From the NCBI RefSeq assembly GCF_027596085.1, contig NC_072472.1:6386745-6450744 (forward strand): a stretch of 64,000 bases of DNA. Reading direction: 5' to 3'. Source of the stretch: Anoplopoma fimbria. Its lineage: Eukaryota > Chordata > Actinopteri > Perciformes > Anoplopomatidae. The notes beneath the pieces are model-generated. The model saw only the letters and a program-made list of their open reading frames with translations, did no database searches and was not told the DNA's origin. Position 1 is the stretch's first letter. Every line of letters starts with the position of its first letter. This document shows, in pieces, positions 38,535 to 51,100 of this stretch. The position numbers and the translations under genes are program-made.

Positions 38535-40277
38535 TCTGTAAATAAAAACAGATAAATGATTATTTTCTTTACCCGACAATGCAGAGGAGTCAGTGTACAG
38601 CGTACAGTAGTGTCTGCATGTCTTCCTCACAAGCTGTATGCAGCATTTGAGCGATTTGGGCAATTAAATAGTAAGAGGAAACTGTTCAGTGGTCTATTTT
38701 TGAATGGATGAAACTGAAACTGCAGTTGAAAACATATATTGCTTAGAGGTCAGCTGAGAAGCTGCATTGGCATGCTTCATATCTCCTCATCAGAGGGTAA
38801 TATGCAGGTTATTGTCAAGGTTTAGGTTTCAGAGTTTAAAACACTGCAAATAAATTCTTACTCTAAAGCAAAATGTAAAAAATGTAAATGAATCACCCAG
38901 AGTTTTATTTTTTCCCAAGATCATGTGGCTTTATAAACCACAAACAGAAAGGTCAAGTGACACACAGAAGGGGAACAACTCCTTATTTCACTTCCACCTG
39001 TTGTCCGTCATCAGACTGGTCCGAACACACTGTGACATATAAATATCAATACAAACAGAAAGTAAACTTTAAACATTGAAGCATCCAACCAATGTGTTGA
39101 CAAATCCCCCCGATGCATGAAAGGAGAGGGTAATGAGAGAACATCACCCTGTGAGTTTATCTTTTAAAGGAAGCATCTATCTTGGGAACTGTCATAGAAC
39201 GGAGAAAAAAGTCCCTTAGTACCGAGGTCAGGAGTCACGTATTGGGAGTCCACATGATGAGGACAGCTGCCTCTCACTAAAGTCAATGAACACATGGAGT
39301 TGACCTAATAAACACAGGGTCAGTTGAATTAAGTGTCTGCATTCATGAGTACAACTAAGTTAAATAAGAAGAATATTAATAATAATTCAGTGCACTATGA
39401 CGACCAGAGTTCAGCCCATAATTTAGAGGACATTGTCTGAAATGATGGATAAAGTATCTTAATCATGGCCAGTTGAAAAAACATCATCTACTCATCATCG
39501 GCTGATCATTTGAAAGCTGCAGTAATTCATATTTTCACGTCAACAATGGATCAAATGTGTTGACCGTCATAATCGTGATAAATAAGGTGTATTACATTTT
39601 ATAGCTGGGGATGATATATGTAATCAACATTTAAGATAGTATAAGTATATATAAATCTAAATAGCAGGATCAGTGTCAATATCAGCAGATCGTAAATATT
39701 AAAAGGATCAGATCAGGACATCCACAGTGATTACAGATCTAGAGGTGTGTACTTAAAGGCTGAGTGTTAAGGTACTTTGCATTTTATGATACTTTATACT
39801 CCACCAATTCATTTCAGAGGGACATATTGTACTTTTACCCTCACTATAAGCTTCAAAATGATGAATGAAGTAGAATTAGTTCAACCTCGACAACATTAAA
39901 GAAACACTTAAATAACACATCACTAGTAATAATCCAATACTTCAGTATATTACATTGACATGAGCCATTCTGCATAATAAGTGCTTTAAATTTTAAGAGT
40001 TTAAGTACTCTGTGTTGCCAATACTTTTATGCTTTCTTTAAGTAAAGGGTTAAGTAGTCCACAACCATTTTTTTTGTGTTTTTTGTGTTAGGGTGCCTCT
40101 CTAACGTCATATAACAGGAAACACAGGCGCTCTTTAATTTCACCTGCTGAGGTTTAATTGAACCAATAAGAGGATTTTGAGCGTCAGAGTTAAGTTTATA
40201 CATTTTAATCTGTACTCCTTACACTCTGCTGTCTCTCACCGTCCCTGTTAGCATGAATGGAAACCTGTAATACTCAC

Positions 40278-40350
40278 TTTTCTTCCAGCCGGATGCAGTG
40301 TATTTATGAAGGTTGTATTTAGGCCACGCCCCTCAGAGTCTCACCTGAGC
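40278..40350 (-). promoter_or_regulatory. Candidate non-coding first exon and promoter of the hexokinase gene
   Basis: On the minus strand a GC/KLF-type 'ggggcgtggcc' and a TATA-like 'taaata' (about 40315-40335) precede a short segment that ends in the donor AAAA|GTGAGTA at 40278/40277. This is suggestive of a TATA-containing promoter with a small 5' UTR exon. Inference from motifs only. Confidence 0.35.
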
Positions 40351-40948
40351 AGGAACAGAACAGATGACATGTTTAGCTTTGGCTCACTTCAGCTGCTCTC
40401 TTTTATTGTATTTTGCCCACATCTGACTGACGGTCGGTTGACATTTCAGCTTTAAAACAACTTGAGGTGACAGGATTGCCCTACAGGAGCAGCAGCCTAA
40501 GAGACCTTACCCACTTTAAGAAGGTTTAAAAGAGCATTTCAGGTTTCTGAAGGCGACAGAAAAAAAACACCAGACTAGTTGGTTCATGAGCGGATAAAAA
40601 AAAAGCCAACATTACTGCTAAAGTCACAAACATACAGCAAGAAATACAGCTCAAGGTTTAAAATCTTGGGTCCAGGGGTCCTTTAAAAAAGGGAGCAGAA
40701 GGTCTCAGGGTTAAATGAAGGACTTGATAGTTTGTAAGGCTGCTGCTCAACATTTGAAGAAAAAAAAAAAGAGATGGAAATTAAGCAACAGGTTTTCTTT
40801 CAAAGCTTTAATTAAGTCTTCTCAAACAGTCATCCACAGTTGGGTGGTTTAATGAGCTTTGGCTCCATTTTCCATGAACAATCTTAGGAACCAACAGGTA
40901 AAGAAAACATGTAAATCTTTCCAGAAGGAAAAAAGTAAAGTTACTCAC

Positions 40949-41240
40949 CTTTACGTTCTGTGCAGCTCGTACGAGTCAACTTCCTCAATGAAGGAGAAGA
41001 GAAGAGAGTGAGAGTGAGAGCTCAGTTTGAGTTTACACCCACTTCATCCTCTGCACTAATGTCGCAACATGAAGAGGCAAGCTTCACCGGGAGGACTCCG
41101 GTTTACACGTCATGGAGGAGGAAGAAGGAGGAGGAGAGCTTGTGGGAGATGAAGGAGAACTTGTGGGAGATGAAGGAGAGTCGGGCTTCTGTCCTCAGTA
41201 ATACATTCCCTTTAGAGCTGCGAGTTACAGACTTTCTTTA
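40949..41240 (-). other. Second candidate non-coding 5' exon of the hexokinase gene
   Basis: A strong donor GTAAAG|GTGAGTAA ends a possible exon at 40949. Upstream on the minus strand the sequence is pyrimidine-rich and moderately GC-rich, as in many 5' UTRs. It includes a 21-bp tandem duplication ('cttgtgggagatgaaggaga' on the + strand, about 41138-41178). It could splice to 37202. The two candidates would give alternative first exons. Confidence 0.35.
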
Positions 41241-41242
41241 AA

Positions 41243-41335
41243 AAATAAATAAATAAATAAATGAATGAATGAATGAATGAATAAATAAAAATAAATAAAA
41301 ATAAATAAAAATAAATAAATAAATAAATAAATAAA
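41243..41335. repeat. (AAAT)n/(AATG)n microsatellite
   Basis: Runs of 'aaataaataaat', 'gaatgaatgaat' and 'aaaataaataaaa' over about 90 bp. Confidence 0.85.
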
Positions 41336-44300
41336 AGATACATTGCAGTGGTGGAAGTACAATTACTCAAGTACTATACTTAAGTAGCAAAGTATTTATA
41401 TTTCAGCTTTACATTTCAGAGCCATATTGTCCATTTCAGTTTTTAGATTATCAACACAACAAATAAATAATTATGTTTTTATTATAAATGAAGATAAAAC
41501 TTTTATTGATCCCAGAGGTATCACAAGCCACAGTATATAAAGTCATATAAAACAAATAAGCTCCATCTTTAGGAGCTGCAACAATAAAGTGATACACATA
41601 AGTGTACACATCAATGCATTAATAATCATAATAAAAACTGAAATGGGCCATTCTGCAAAATGTTTGTACTTTTAAAATTTTCAAAAATGCAGTACTTTTA
41701 TACGTGGCAGAGTATTTCTACAGTGCTTTTGCTTCTTGTACTTTAGTACCACTGCTGACTGGAGCAACATACTCTTTGTCATTTTGAACGTGGTACACAC
41801 TAATTAGTTTAAAGCACAGTGAACCCTCAGTGTTTAAATATTAGACATAAACTATGTTAGGGAGTGTTTCACATTGTCTGGTGAACGCAGTGAACTCATT
41901 TGAAATCAGCCTGGAACAAACAGGTTGTTGCAGTTTTTCCTGTCCAGGAATTAGAACGTCGTCATATCAGCTGATACTTCAGTGTAATAGTTTCTTTTAT
42001 AGCATATTTTATATGTTTCAACATCAAAAATCCAAACTTTTTCAGTCCTATCATCACTATTATCTAAATTTTTTGTTTTTTTTATTGTCTGACAAACAGT
42101 TCCGACTCTTTTATTTCAGGTGAAAGTTTTACTTAAAGCTTCAGCCAAGTTTCCATCCAAATTTAGCACAAATGTTTTAGGAAAAATTGAAAACTGGCAC
42201 AAAACAAAGCGAATGCACCACCATGGAGTTGATTGATGGAGATAAACAGTTGGTGGAGCTAAGTCATCATTAAAAATAATTTGTTAAAAGTTTAAAATGA
42301 ACTCCACCTCAACCAACTTCAAGAGAAAAATCGTGATATTACATTAATGCACAAGTAATAATAATCAAATTATATAATATATGATAATAGAACAGTCACA
42401 TGTTTCTACTTTTAATACTTGAAGTACATTTTACTTATTATACTATACATACTTTTAATGAGGTTACATTTTCAATGCAGGACTTCAACAGTGTGTTATT
42501 AGTACTTTAACTTGAAATAAAGGATCTAAATAATTCTGTTATGGCAGCACATTAATGCCCATGGTGTCAGAATCACGTTTATCCATCACACACACACACA
42601 CACAGGTGGAGTGTGTGTGTCCATGTACTTTTGGTCCTATAGTGTACACAACCAGTTATTACTTCAGACTAGAAAAAACAGCATTTCATCTTTCGAACAT
42701 GACTTAACAATTATTCCTCCTAAACTTCGGCCTGGTTGGTGCAACTGAACATTGTGCCATAGTCTTACGCAACAAACAGTCTGCACACCGCTGCGTTGCT
42801 TCAAAGTCTCACAGGAAATACAAGTACAACGTAACGACGGCAGCCTGTCGCAAAGGAAGGATCAGACATCTGTGTGAAATCATTTTTTCTCAAGGATAAA
42901 ATAAGAAAAAAAGCGAATTGTTTCGACCGCTAAAAACATCATGTAGCCTCACCTGTTTATCTCTCCCCTCCAAGGAACCAACATGTGTGATCAGTGTGGT
43001 ACAGTGAGTTTACTTTTTAACATCAGGTTGAAAAATGAGCAAATTCAACTCTAAAGTGCTGATACAGTACTCCAGGGCGATACAGTCAAAGACAAAAAAA
43101 GAGGACAAGAAGCGACAGAAATCATTAAAACAAACTCTGAGCTGAGAGAAAACTGTTTTACAGGACAGTGACGACATGTTTGAGCTGCTTTAGTGCAAAT
43201 TTCATCATCACAAATGGAACTTGGTTCTTAAAAACAAATGGAAGGTTCACTTCCCTCAGCAGGCTGAGTTTTCATACTGGAGTCACAGTGAAACTGGTGA
43301 CGTGGGATCTTACAGGAAGTCGGTTTGAATCCCATTTTTATAGGTTGACAAATGTTAACAGCTGACAAGACAAAGCATGAAACGGAGTCTCTGATTGTAT
43401 CAAATTATTTAAAATTTGATACAATTGGAGATTTGCATTAAGATGTTGTCTTAAAGGAATATTTGCAGGGCTCTTCAGGCTCTCGATCTTTCCACTGTTG
43501 TTTGGGTTTGATTGTAGTTAGTGTTGGGATAGATGGAATGTGGAGAGACAATTTGTTATTATCAGCTCTAAACATTTTTATGGTTGTCCTGAGGGTGGTG
43601 CCAGAAAAAAGGCCGTGTTGTGATCTAAGTCTGATGTCAACTGAAGGAATGGTTTCTGTAAAATGACTTACAACAACCAGCACAGCTGCGTTCTTCTCAT
43701 CCATATAGAGTTGAAATGATGAGTTGACTAATTTATAGGTCAAAGTGAAAAACAGTTGGCACCTGTTTTGATAATCAATTAATCTGTTCACGACACTTTC
43801 ACAGCTTCTCAAATGTGAGAATGTTCTGCTATTCTTTGTCATAAATGATGGTAAATGAATATCTTTGGGTTTTGGACTTTTGGTTGGATATAAAGATGTC
43901 ACTTAGGGCTAGGAAATGACTTTGACATTTTTAAGACAAACCAAATAATTGGTTATTCGAGAAGATAATCTGCGGATGAATCGATAATGAAAATAATCTC
44001 TAGTTGCAGCCTTTAAATCCACAACTGTTCCCATTGTTGTCTCCATTCTTCTGACTCTGGCAAATGAAGATGACATCACCCTACACAGCTCTGGTTGGCT
44101 GGATGTTTGTCCACCAACCAATCAGATGTCATTCTTAGGTCTGCTAACAGTTAGCCCGTCATATCTGCATTAGCTAAACACTAGCTTAAATGCTTACATC
44201 AGCCCGCAAAAGCTAGCATGTCAGCACGGTAGATTTCCAGTATCGTTTGTAACATTAGCATGATGACAATTAAGCACATTTACATGCTAACATTAGCATG

Positions 44301-44853
44301 CTTCATGTTAGCATCTACACATGCTAACACTTAGCAAGCCAACATGCCAAAATGTGGAATGTTGTGTTGGGTTTCTCTTTTATGAACAGGTTTTGATCTT
44401 CAGTTGGCCCTGGATGAAACATCAGAGCATCACCAAAGGCAGTAGGGTTAACTTTGTTAAGAAGATGAATGTTTTCGCAAAATTTCATGGCAATCCATCC
44501 AATATGTGTTGATATATTTGAGAGATAAGTGGTAGACAGTTTTTTGCCTCTGATTAACAGGGCTACAAACAATAACTTCGCTTCTCATATTTCAGGTTGA
44601 AGGCCAGTGTTGTTAGTATGAATCTGATTTACAGGTGAAGACACTGAACTGAAGTAACACAAAGGAAATGTTTCAATACATAAAGAGGTAGTCTGAAACA
44701 CCTACAACATATACAAACGCTAAATTTAGTGGCACGAAAAGAGTCTGAATCAGGTTTCCTTTGAATAAATTGTCAGATTTTGATCGTTCAGAGCACGTTT
44801 ACCTGCATAAATATGTTGCATCACGAAGGTGTCCAGTTTAAAACAAGTCTTTT
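41336..44853. other. Intergenic region between hexokinase 5' end and uimc1 3' end
   Basis: No coding exon recognised; the longest open frames here lack splice support and family similarity. Holds 'agtacttta' repeats (41345-41770, 42360-42500), a short (CA)n run at 42589-42603, a 13-bp inverted repeat at 43394-43425, a 'ctgcaact' repeat (43785-44015) and a 'gctaac' repeat (44150-44530). Confidence 0.55.
44150..44530 (+). repeat. Copy of the 'gctaac ... ggcaatccatccaat' teleost repeat
   Basis: Contains 'acatgctaacattagcatgc', 'ggccctggatgaaacatcag' and 'aatttcatggcaatccatcc'. It has the same phrase order as 37370-37760. Confidence 0.55.
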
Positions 44854-44859
44854 TTTAAT
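44854..44859 (-). terminator. uimc1: Candidate poly(A) signal for uimc1 (ATTAAA)
   Basis: ATTAAA on the minus strand about 95 nt after the uimc1 stop codon, followed by A-rich then GT-containing sequence. It is a common hexamer variant; the position is plausible for a short 3' UTR. Confidence 0.35.
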
Positions 44860-44951
44860 CGTAACGTCACTTCCAACCTGATGGGGTCTTTAGTTAAGGC
44901 TCTGGTTTCCAGTATTCTCAGTCAGCACCACCTGTCTGCATGAGGCCGTCC

Positions 44952-45129
44952 TCATCTTCGTCTTTGACGCAGCGTTTTGACCCGCTGCTGTTTTTTGAAG
45001 TCAATAAGGCAGCCGGTGGCCTCTGAGATCGGAGTGAAGGATCTGATGGGAGAGTTACTGATCCTGAGTGCTGAAAGGCTGCCTTCTTCGTCCTCATCAT
45101 CATCATCATCCCGCAGATCAATGACATCT
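44952..45129 (-). CDS. uimc1: uimc1 last coding exon: conserved C-terminus
   Basis: Acceptor TTTTAG, then G-D-V-I-D-L-R and a D/E run, then [20 protein letters not shown] and a basic end RQRRR before TGA. Human RAP80 ends with ESPVKSFVSISEATDCLVDF and a basic tail. Confidence 0.92.
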
Positions 45130-48100
45130 CTAAAAGTGAACAAAGACACAAGAAATCAAGGCTCGTTAAAGCACAAAACGTTTGTCCATACTGAAACTAG
45201 ACGATTTTACTTGTAAATTAAAATATCAGTAACCTGGACGTTTTCATTTAATTATTTACTAAACTTATATGCTGTTTGTGTTAAATCAGATCGGGGATAT
45301 TTCAGTCGTCAATAATGAAATACTGTTTTATATAATACTGTTCATTTGCAGCGATAAGCTAACGTCGGATGTCTTCAAACTTTGATATGATCATCACGCA
45401 AAAAGGCCCAAATTATCCAATTATAAAATGACATGAAACTTCTTTCCACCAGTTGAAAATTGGTTTCTTTTTTTGTTTTTCCCTACAAAACAGTTTTAAA
45501 CAACATAGATACTTAAAAAAGTCTTTGTAAAGTGGTTCAGTATCGGCACAAAAAGTTCTACCACGTCTGTCCTCACAATGCGGACCATGGAGGTTTCATT
45601 TCCACTGTCACTGTGTGAGATTCTGGATTAAAATATCCACAAAGATGTAAAAATATTGTAGCTCAAATCATAATGCCAGAGTGTTCCCAAGAAGTCTTTA
45701 CCCTGGTTGTAGTTTTGATCCAGACGGCCCTGCCACTGTGAACACAGAATAACAACAAGTCAGTAAAAATGTGAATCACATAAAGTCTGACTGAGAAATT
45801 ATATTGCTGAATTCTTTTTGTTTTTTAGGCTGCAAACACAAGTCTCTCTGTTGATCATGTTACCATTGTGTCTGAAGGACTTGATGAGGTAGAAAGTTTC
45901 AGGATCAGAACTCTCTAATTATCTGAGGGGTCAATCGTCCCGGTTACCTTGTTATGTGAGCTGGGCATAGTTGAGATGTAAGCCAAACTGGCACATACTT
46001 ATTATCAATTAATTAGATAATTACTCATTTATTAATCATTGTGTCCATAAAATTACAGAAAACAATGAAAAATGCTTATCTAAAAACTTTTAGATATTAA
46101 ACTTTGAATAACATATATTAAAGAAAAGCACTAAAATCTTCTCATTATAGACGATGAAAAAGAGAATCTTCCTTGACTGCTTTAAGAATGATTAGAAAGA
46201 TGAATGAATTTCAAAGATAGTTGTAAATTGATTTTTTTGTTGATCAATTCATTGGCTAAAAGATTCAGCTCTGGCACAGACATGTTTAATGCAGCTAGCA
46301 TGACTTTCAGACTCACCTGAATCTCTGATCTCTGTTTGCTCCAGAGCCGATAGCAGATTTCCCTTCTGGAAGGTCAGAAATGGAAATATATTTAAAAAGA
46401 AAAAGGTTATTCTGTATCCTCATCCACAGATCAAATCCAATACATGAGAAAATAAATGTGAAAAGAGTTTATTCGCATGTTTTTCAATTCCGATTTACTC
46501 GTTTTCAACCTCGTGTGAGTAGATTTAAACCTTTTTAGCACTTTGATCGTTGTGTAACTGAGTGTGTGACGGAGGCTTACTGCTGCACTCTTTGATGCCT
46601 GCCGTTGGATGCAGAGCTCTGTGTGTCGGCTGTACTCTCTCAGGGGAACAGCTCTCTGACAGATGTAACATCTCTCTTGATTCCTGCGGAAATACAAACA
46701 AAAAAAGAACCTGTCTGAAAACACTGAAGTGTCTGAAAACACTGAGCTGTTCCTGTTACAGACAACAGGTTGTAGCGACTTACTTGCTAGTGTTGGAGGG
46801 TTCGTAAGTAACTTCACCCGTCGCCTCTGCTCTCCTTGTTCTCTTCCTACGAGACTTTAATGACACTATGAAGGGGAGAGGAAAGAGTCCTTTATAAACC
46901 AGCAACACAACAACGCTGACAATGAATAAGAGGATGGTAACAGTCACACAAAGATGATAGTTTCTGGCATTAAAAAAAAACATTTTTCTTTTCATCCAAA
47001 ACTGCAGTTTGTATTAACTCAATATAAATGACCCCCGAAAAAGCTTAAACATTAAGAAGCATGGGGTTGAGAGAGAAGAGCAAGTAGTTGTTGTGATATT
47101 GTTTTGGATATCTTGCAATACTTTAAGATAAAGATAAGACAAAATATATATTAAAAAACTCGACTTCTTTTTTACAAACCTTTATTTAAAATGTTACATC
47201 CCAAAAAATTAAAAAATCAGAACCTTTCAGTTTACAGCCGTGAAACTAGAGGCCTAAGTGTGTTCAACAAAATAACGTTTCTGTCACCTTTCTCGGGCCT
47301 CCTCTCTTCCACGACGGCCACCTCTCCATCGCAGTACGCAGCGTGCCTCTCGATCTCCGTCACCGGGAAAGACCCCTGACAGATGGGACAGTCCACTCTG
47401 TTCTCAAATTTCTGGGGGACGGCAGCTGGTTCCAGTTCAGTGGACGTTGACCTTTGAAGCCCTCGATCCTTTATCTCCTCCACATCTGGATCCCCACCGT
47501 CCTCCTCCATCTTCTCTTTTCTGACATGTTGTCGTCCAACATCGCTGCTGCTAACAGGGATGTTCACCTCCGACTTTCTGTCCACTGCGGCTGAAACAGT
47601 CACGCATACTAATGTTTCAAGTTTTTTTCCTGACAATGATTTCTACAAACTTCAGTCACCACACAACCAGGTTGGTGCAAAACAGGTTTTCTGTTCTATT
47701 TCTTAAGGGTTCAACGTGAAAGATATGGCCAGACTTTTAGCTTAAAACATAAAAAAATGAAGAGAATTTGATAAGGTTACAGTGTTGTCTGTCTATGTAT
47801 TGAGTTGCAGAGATATCTACTGAAAATGAGCATGTTAAACAGCTAGTTGAAGTGCCTCTTGTTTGTTTAGAGCATGTGGCTTGATCTTACACATTATGTG
47901 ACAGTTGGTACACTTTCTCAAAAAAAGATTCAAATAGATTTGAGGAACAACAACCAGGAACCCATTGAGGCAGAGCAGCGTCTCGGAGTCTGTCAGAGCT
48001 AAATTGTTGTATAACCTAAACTTCTGTAAGCTTTGTTTTTTGAGTTTCTTTTCTTTGCAAATGCTCTGTGTGAAATTGAGTTCCCCTTGGTAATTAGTTA

Positions 48101-51100
48101 CGCTTTGTTGATGTCTAAGGCTTTTATTGTGAAAGGTAATGACAGAAGAAGTGGATCAGGTTTGCGCTGCGTTTGTCAAGGTTGGAAAAGCAAAAAAAGT
48201 TTGCTTTCTAGCCTTTGTGTTGTTGTCCACTATAGTGTATGTTTTAAAATATGTCCTTCCCACACAACGTCATTGGTTAATGGCTTTATTCGCGTTGCAA
48301 AAGCACAGAAAGTACTGATGACAAAAACAACGGTTTGAAAAGATATTGTGACATGCCAGTTGATTGCACTACAAAAACGGACCTGGTGAGTAAAAGCCTT
48401 AAGCGTGCAGCCTTACCGTCCACCTCCATCTCTTCCTTCTCCTCCTGCAGCTCATCCCCGACTGGAGAATCCACTTGAAGAATCATCTCGACCTCCGGCG
48501 GCTCCGGACTCTTTTTACTCTCAAACTGAAATCCAAACCGGAGACAATGTTGTCAATATAAAAAAGGATGAACTGATAAAGTAGTTGGTATTCATGGTAG
48601 ATTTATTAAGTGATTTTTTTATGGTGACACATGTTCCTGTACATCTTATCTTGACACATGTGTGCTAGCTAAGCCACCTCCCCAAGTGTGTGAATAATGT
48701 GGAAAACATGTCAGGCTGTTGATTCCACTCAAAATAAACTTTTCAAGGCTTCTGAATGAACCAAATTTGAACGTCTCATTTATGGTTTTATTTCCACCAA
48801 TCAAATGCAACAAAATTTCGAAACATTCATGGACAGTATAAAGTAAACACAAGTAGTATAAAGTACTGTTTTAAAACAGCAATTTATATTTTTTCTCGGA
48901 TCTGATAAATTTATTCATGTTAAACGTCATCACAGTCTGTCTGCAGGTGTCATATTTATAACTTCATTTATACTTCATAATCTACAGAATCAAAGCCTTG
49001 TCTGCGGATAAAAGTGTAATAATAATAATAATAATAATCAATCTTTATTAGTCCCACAATGGGGAAATTATTTCTCTGCATTTAACCCATCCCGGAGGAG
49101 CAGTGGGCTGCAATGACAAGCGCCAGGGGAGCAACTTGGGGTTAGGTGTCTTGCTCAAGGACACCTCGGCATGTTGTTGTAGAGGGTTTGAACCACCAAC
49201 CTTGTGGTTACGGGACAAGGTTGTAGCACTTAAACTCACCTCTGCTCCTGCGTCAGTCGCCATAATCAGATCTTGCGTCCGGTCGTCATCGTTGTTACTC
49301 AGTTGGGTTTCTGTTGTGACAAACCAGAAAGACGTTTATAATGAAAAAGTCCTACTGTGGAGGGAAAAAGTATAATCTGTTTATCTGCTGTTGGTTGTTA
49401 AGAAAAAAACAAAACTCTTTGCTTTCTGACATTTTAAGCTAAACAACCATATTTGGAATATTCACATTGTTGATGTAGACAAGGCCTGTTCAGAAAACAT
49501 AAATACTTTTCACCACAATGATACATTTCCTTGTGCAAATCAAGCAGATCAAGAAAAGGTGGAGCTTCAGTACCTGGACAAACCTCACAGTCATCAGTAT
49601 CCACGGGTCCTTCTTCTCCCTCCTTCCGCTCCTCTCCTCCTTTGCTCTCCCTTTCCTCCTTCTTGTGGTCGTCATCATCCTCCTCTTCCTCAGCTGGGAG
49701 TGAATCACTTTCCTCACACACATTTTTGCTTTTCAGTCGGAAGCCACGCCTGAAAATGTGTTTAAATCAATAAACAGTGGGGGTCAGAACAGAAGCGCTC
49801 TCTTTTCAGTCCTATTTACTAAATGTAGAATTATTTTGAACTAGTGACATCTAGTGGCCAAAAGACATTACTGCGCTGTTACTGCAGAAAAAGCCTGTTC
49901 TGTACAGAAAGGATGTGTACGATGTTAAAACTGTAACAATGATATTAAAAGTGCTTAAAATGACGGGATTCAAAATAGAATCACTACTAGACGGTCAGAA
50001 TTTACCCAGGATGCAACAGCTGAAAAACAGCTGGAGCTGCTAACAGCTGATAGAAAATAAATGATTGTTGAAAGGTTAATCTTTCAACAATATCTGTCAT
50101 CTACAGCCCACGCCTTACCTTTTGTTTTTTTAAACTGTAAGTGTGCATGTGTTAAATTTATCTTACTTTTTCTCACAATTTGTGAAATGGGGGAAAAAAA
50201 TACATTAAAGTAACTACATTTTTATTTTATTTGTTGAAATCCATCACCACAGATCCTGCATCAGTTTCTGTTTCCACAAAACTGAAAGTACATTCACTTC
50301 TTGTAAACTCACTACCAAAATATCACATTAGAACACGCTGTATGAATATAGCGTTAGCTCAGTTGGTCTTAAATAAATGTAGAGGACACAGTGTTTGTAG
50401 TCTTGACAATCTGAGAAATTTCACTGCAGAATTTCATTTTAATCTTCGACCACAACTTTCTGGTTTGAGACTGAAGAGCCACCTCGCTGTCTTACTTTTT
50501 TCTTCTGTTTGATACTGTGTGACCATGAAGGCTAACAGGATGCTAACAAGACATATTTCTAATGTAGAAGAGTAAATTAAGTTTAGGTTTTTACCTTCGA
50601 GGAACAAGCTGCTGAGAGGATTCAACAGGCGACTCCGGTGAAGGGGATTTCTAGGAAGAACACATGAAGCTTGTTGAATGACACATAATGAATTTAACTG
50701 GTTCAAACATCAGACACAAGAGCTTTGTTTCGTAAATGTTATTCTCATTTAGTTTCTTCAGCTCACAGCTGGAAGGAATAACACTAAGACAAGAAAAATT
50801 GGATTTTAATAGTGTTAATATGAACATACCATATTCTCTGCTTATCAGATGTTTGAGTTTTTAAAGCAATCTTTTATTTTTTGGAACCAAGACCTTTAAG
50901 CTAATAATACTTCCGTACTTTTACCTAAGTAGGATTTTGAATGAGGGACTTTAACTTGTAATGCAGCATTTTCTTATATCTATCACATGAAGATCAAAAC
51001 ACTTCCTGTAGAGGCGTCATTGGAACATTAAAACCTATTCAATGTCAGATCTATGTCTGGATTAAGATCCAATCCAGCAAATAAACAATGAAGTCCATAA

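Larger units (their letters stand above)
37203..40277. other. Probable 5' UTR intron of the hexokinase gene
   Basis: Exon 1 begins with an acceptor, so this stretch should be intronic. It contains two copies of a teleost repeat (37370-37760, 38040-38240), a three-armed palindrome (38465-38534) and an 'agtacttta' repeat (39740-40050). No coding exon recognised. Confidence 0.5.

Noticed and set aside
43394..43425. 13-bp perfect inverted repeat
   Set aside because: AT-rich and short, expected at some frequency by chance in such sequence; no context.
43438..43902. 154-codon open frame on the minus strand
   Set aside because: It lies in a dispersed 'ctgcaact' repeat, has no splice or family support and has low-complexity composition.
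47232..47636. Treating the 134-codon minus frame as a separate zinc-finger gene
   Set aside because: It is uimc1 exon 18 with read-through into both introns; the frame closes within the 23-exon model.
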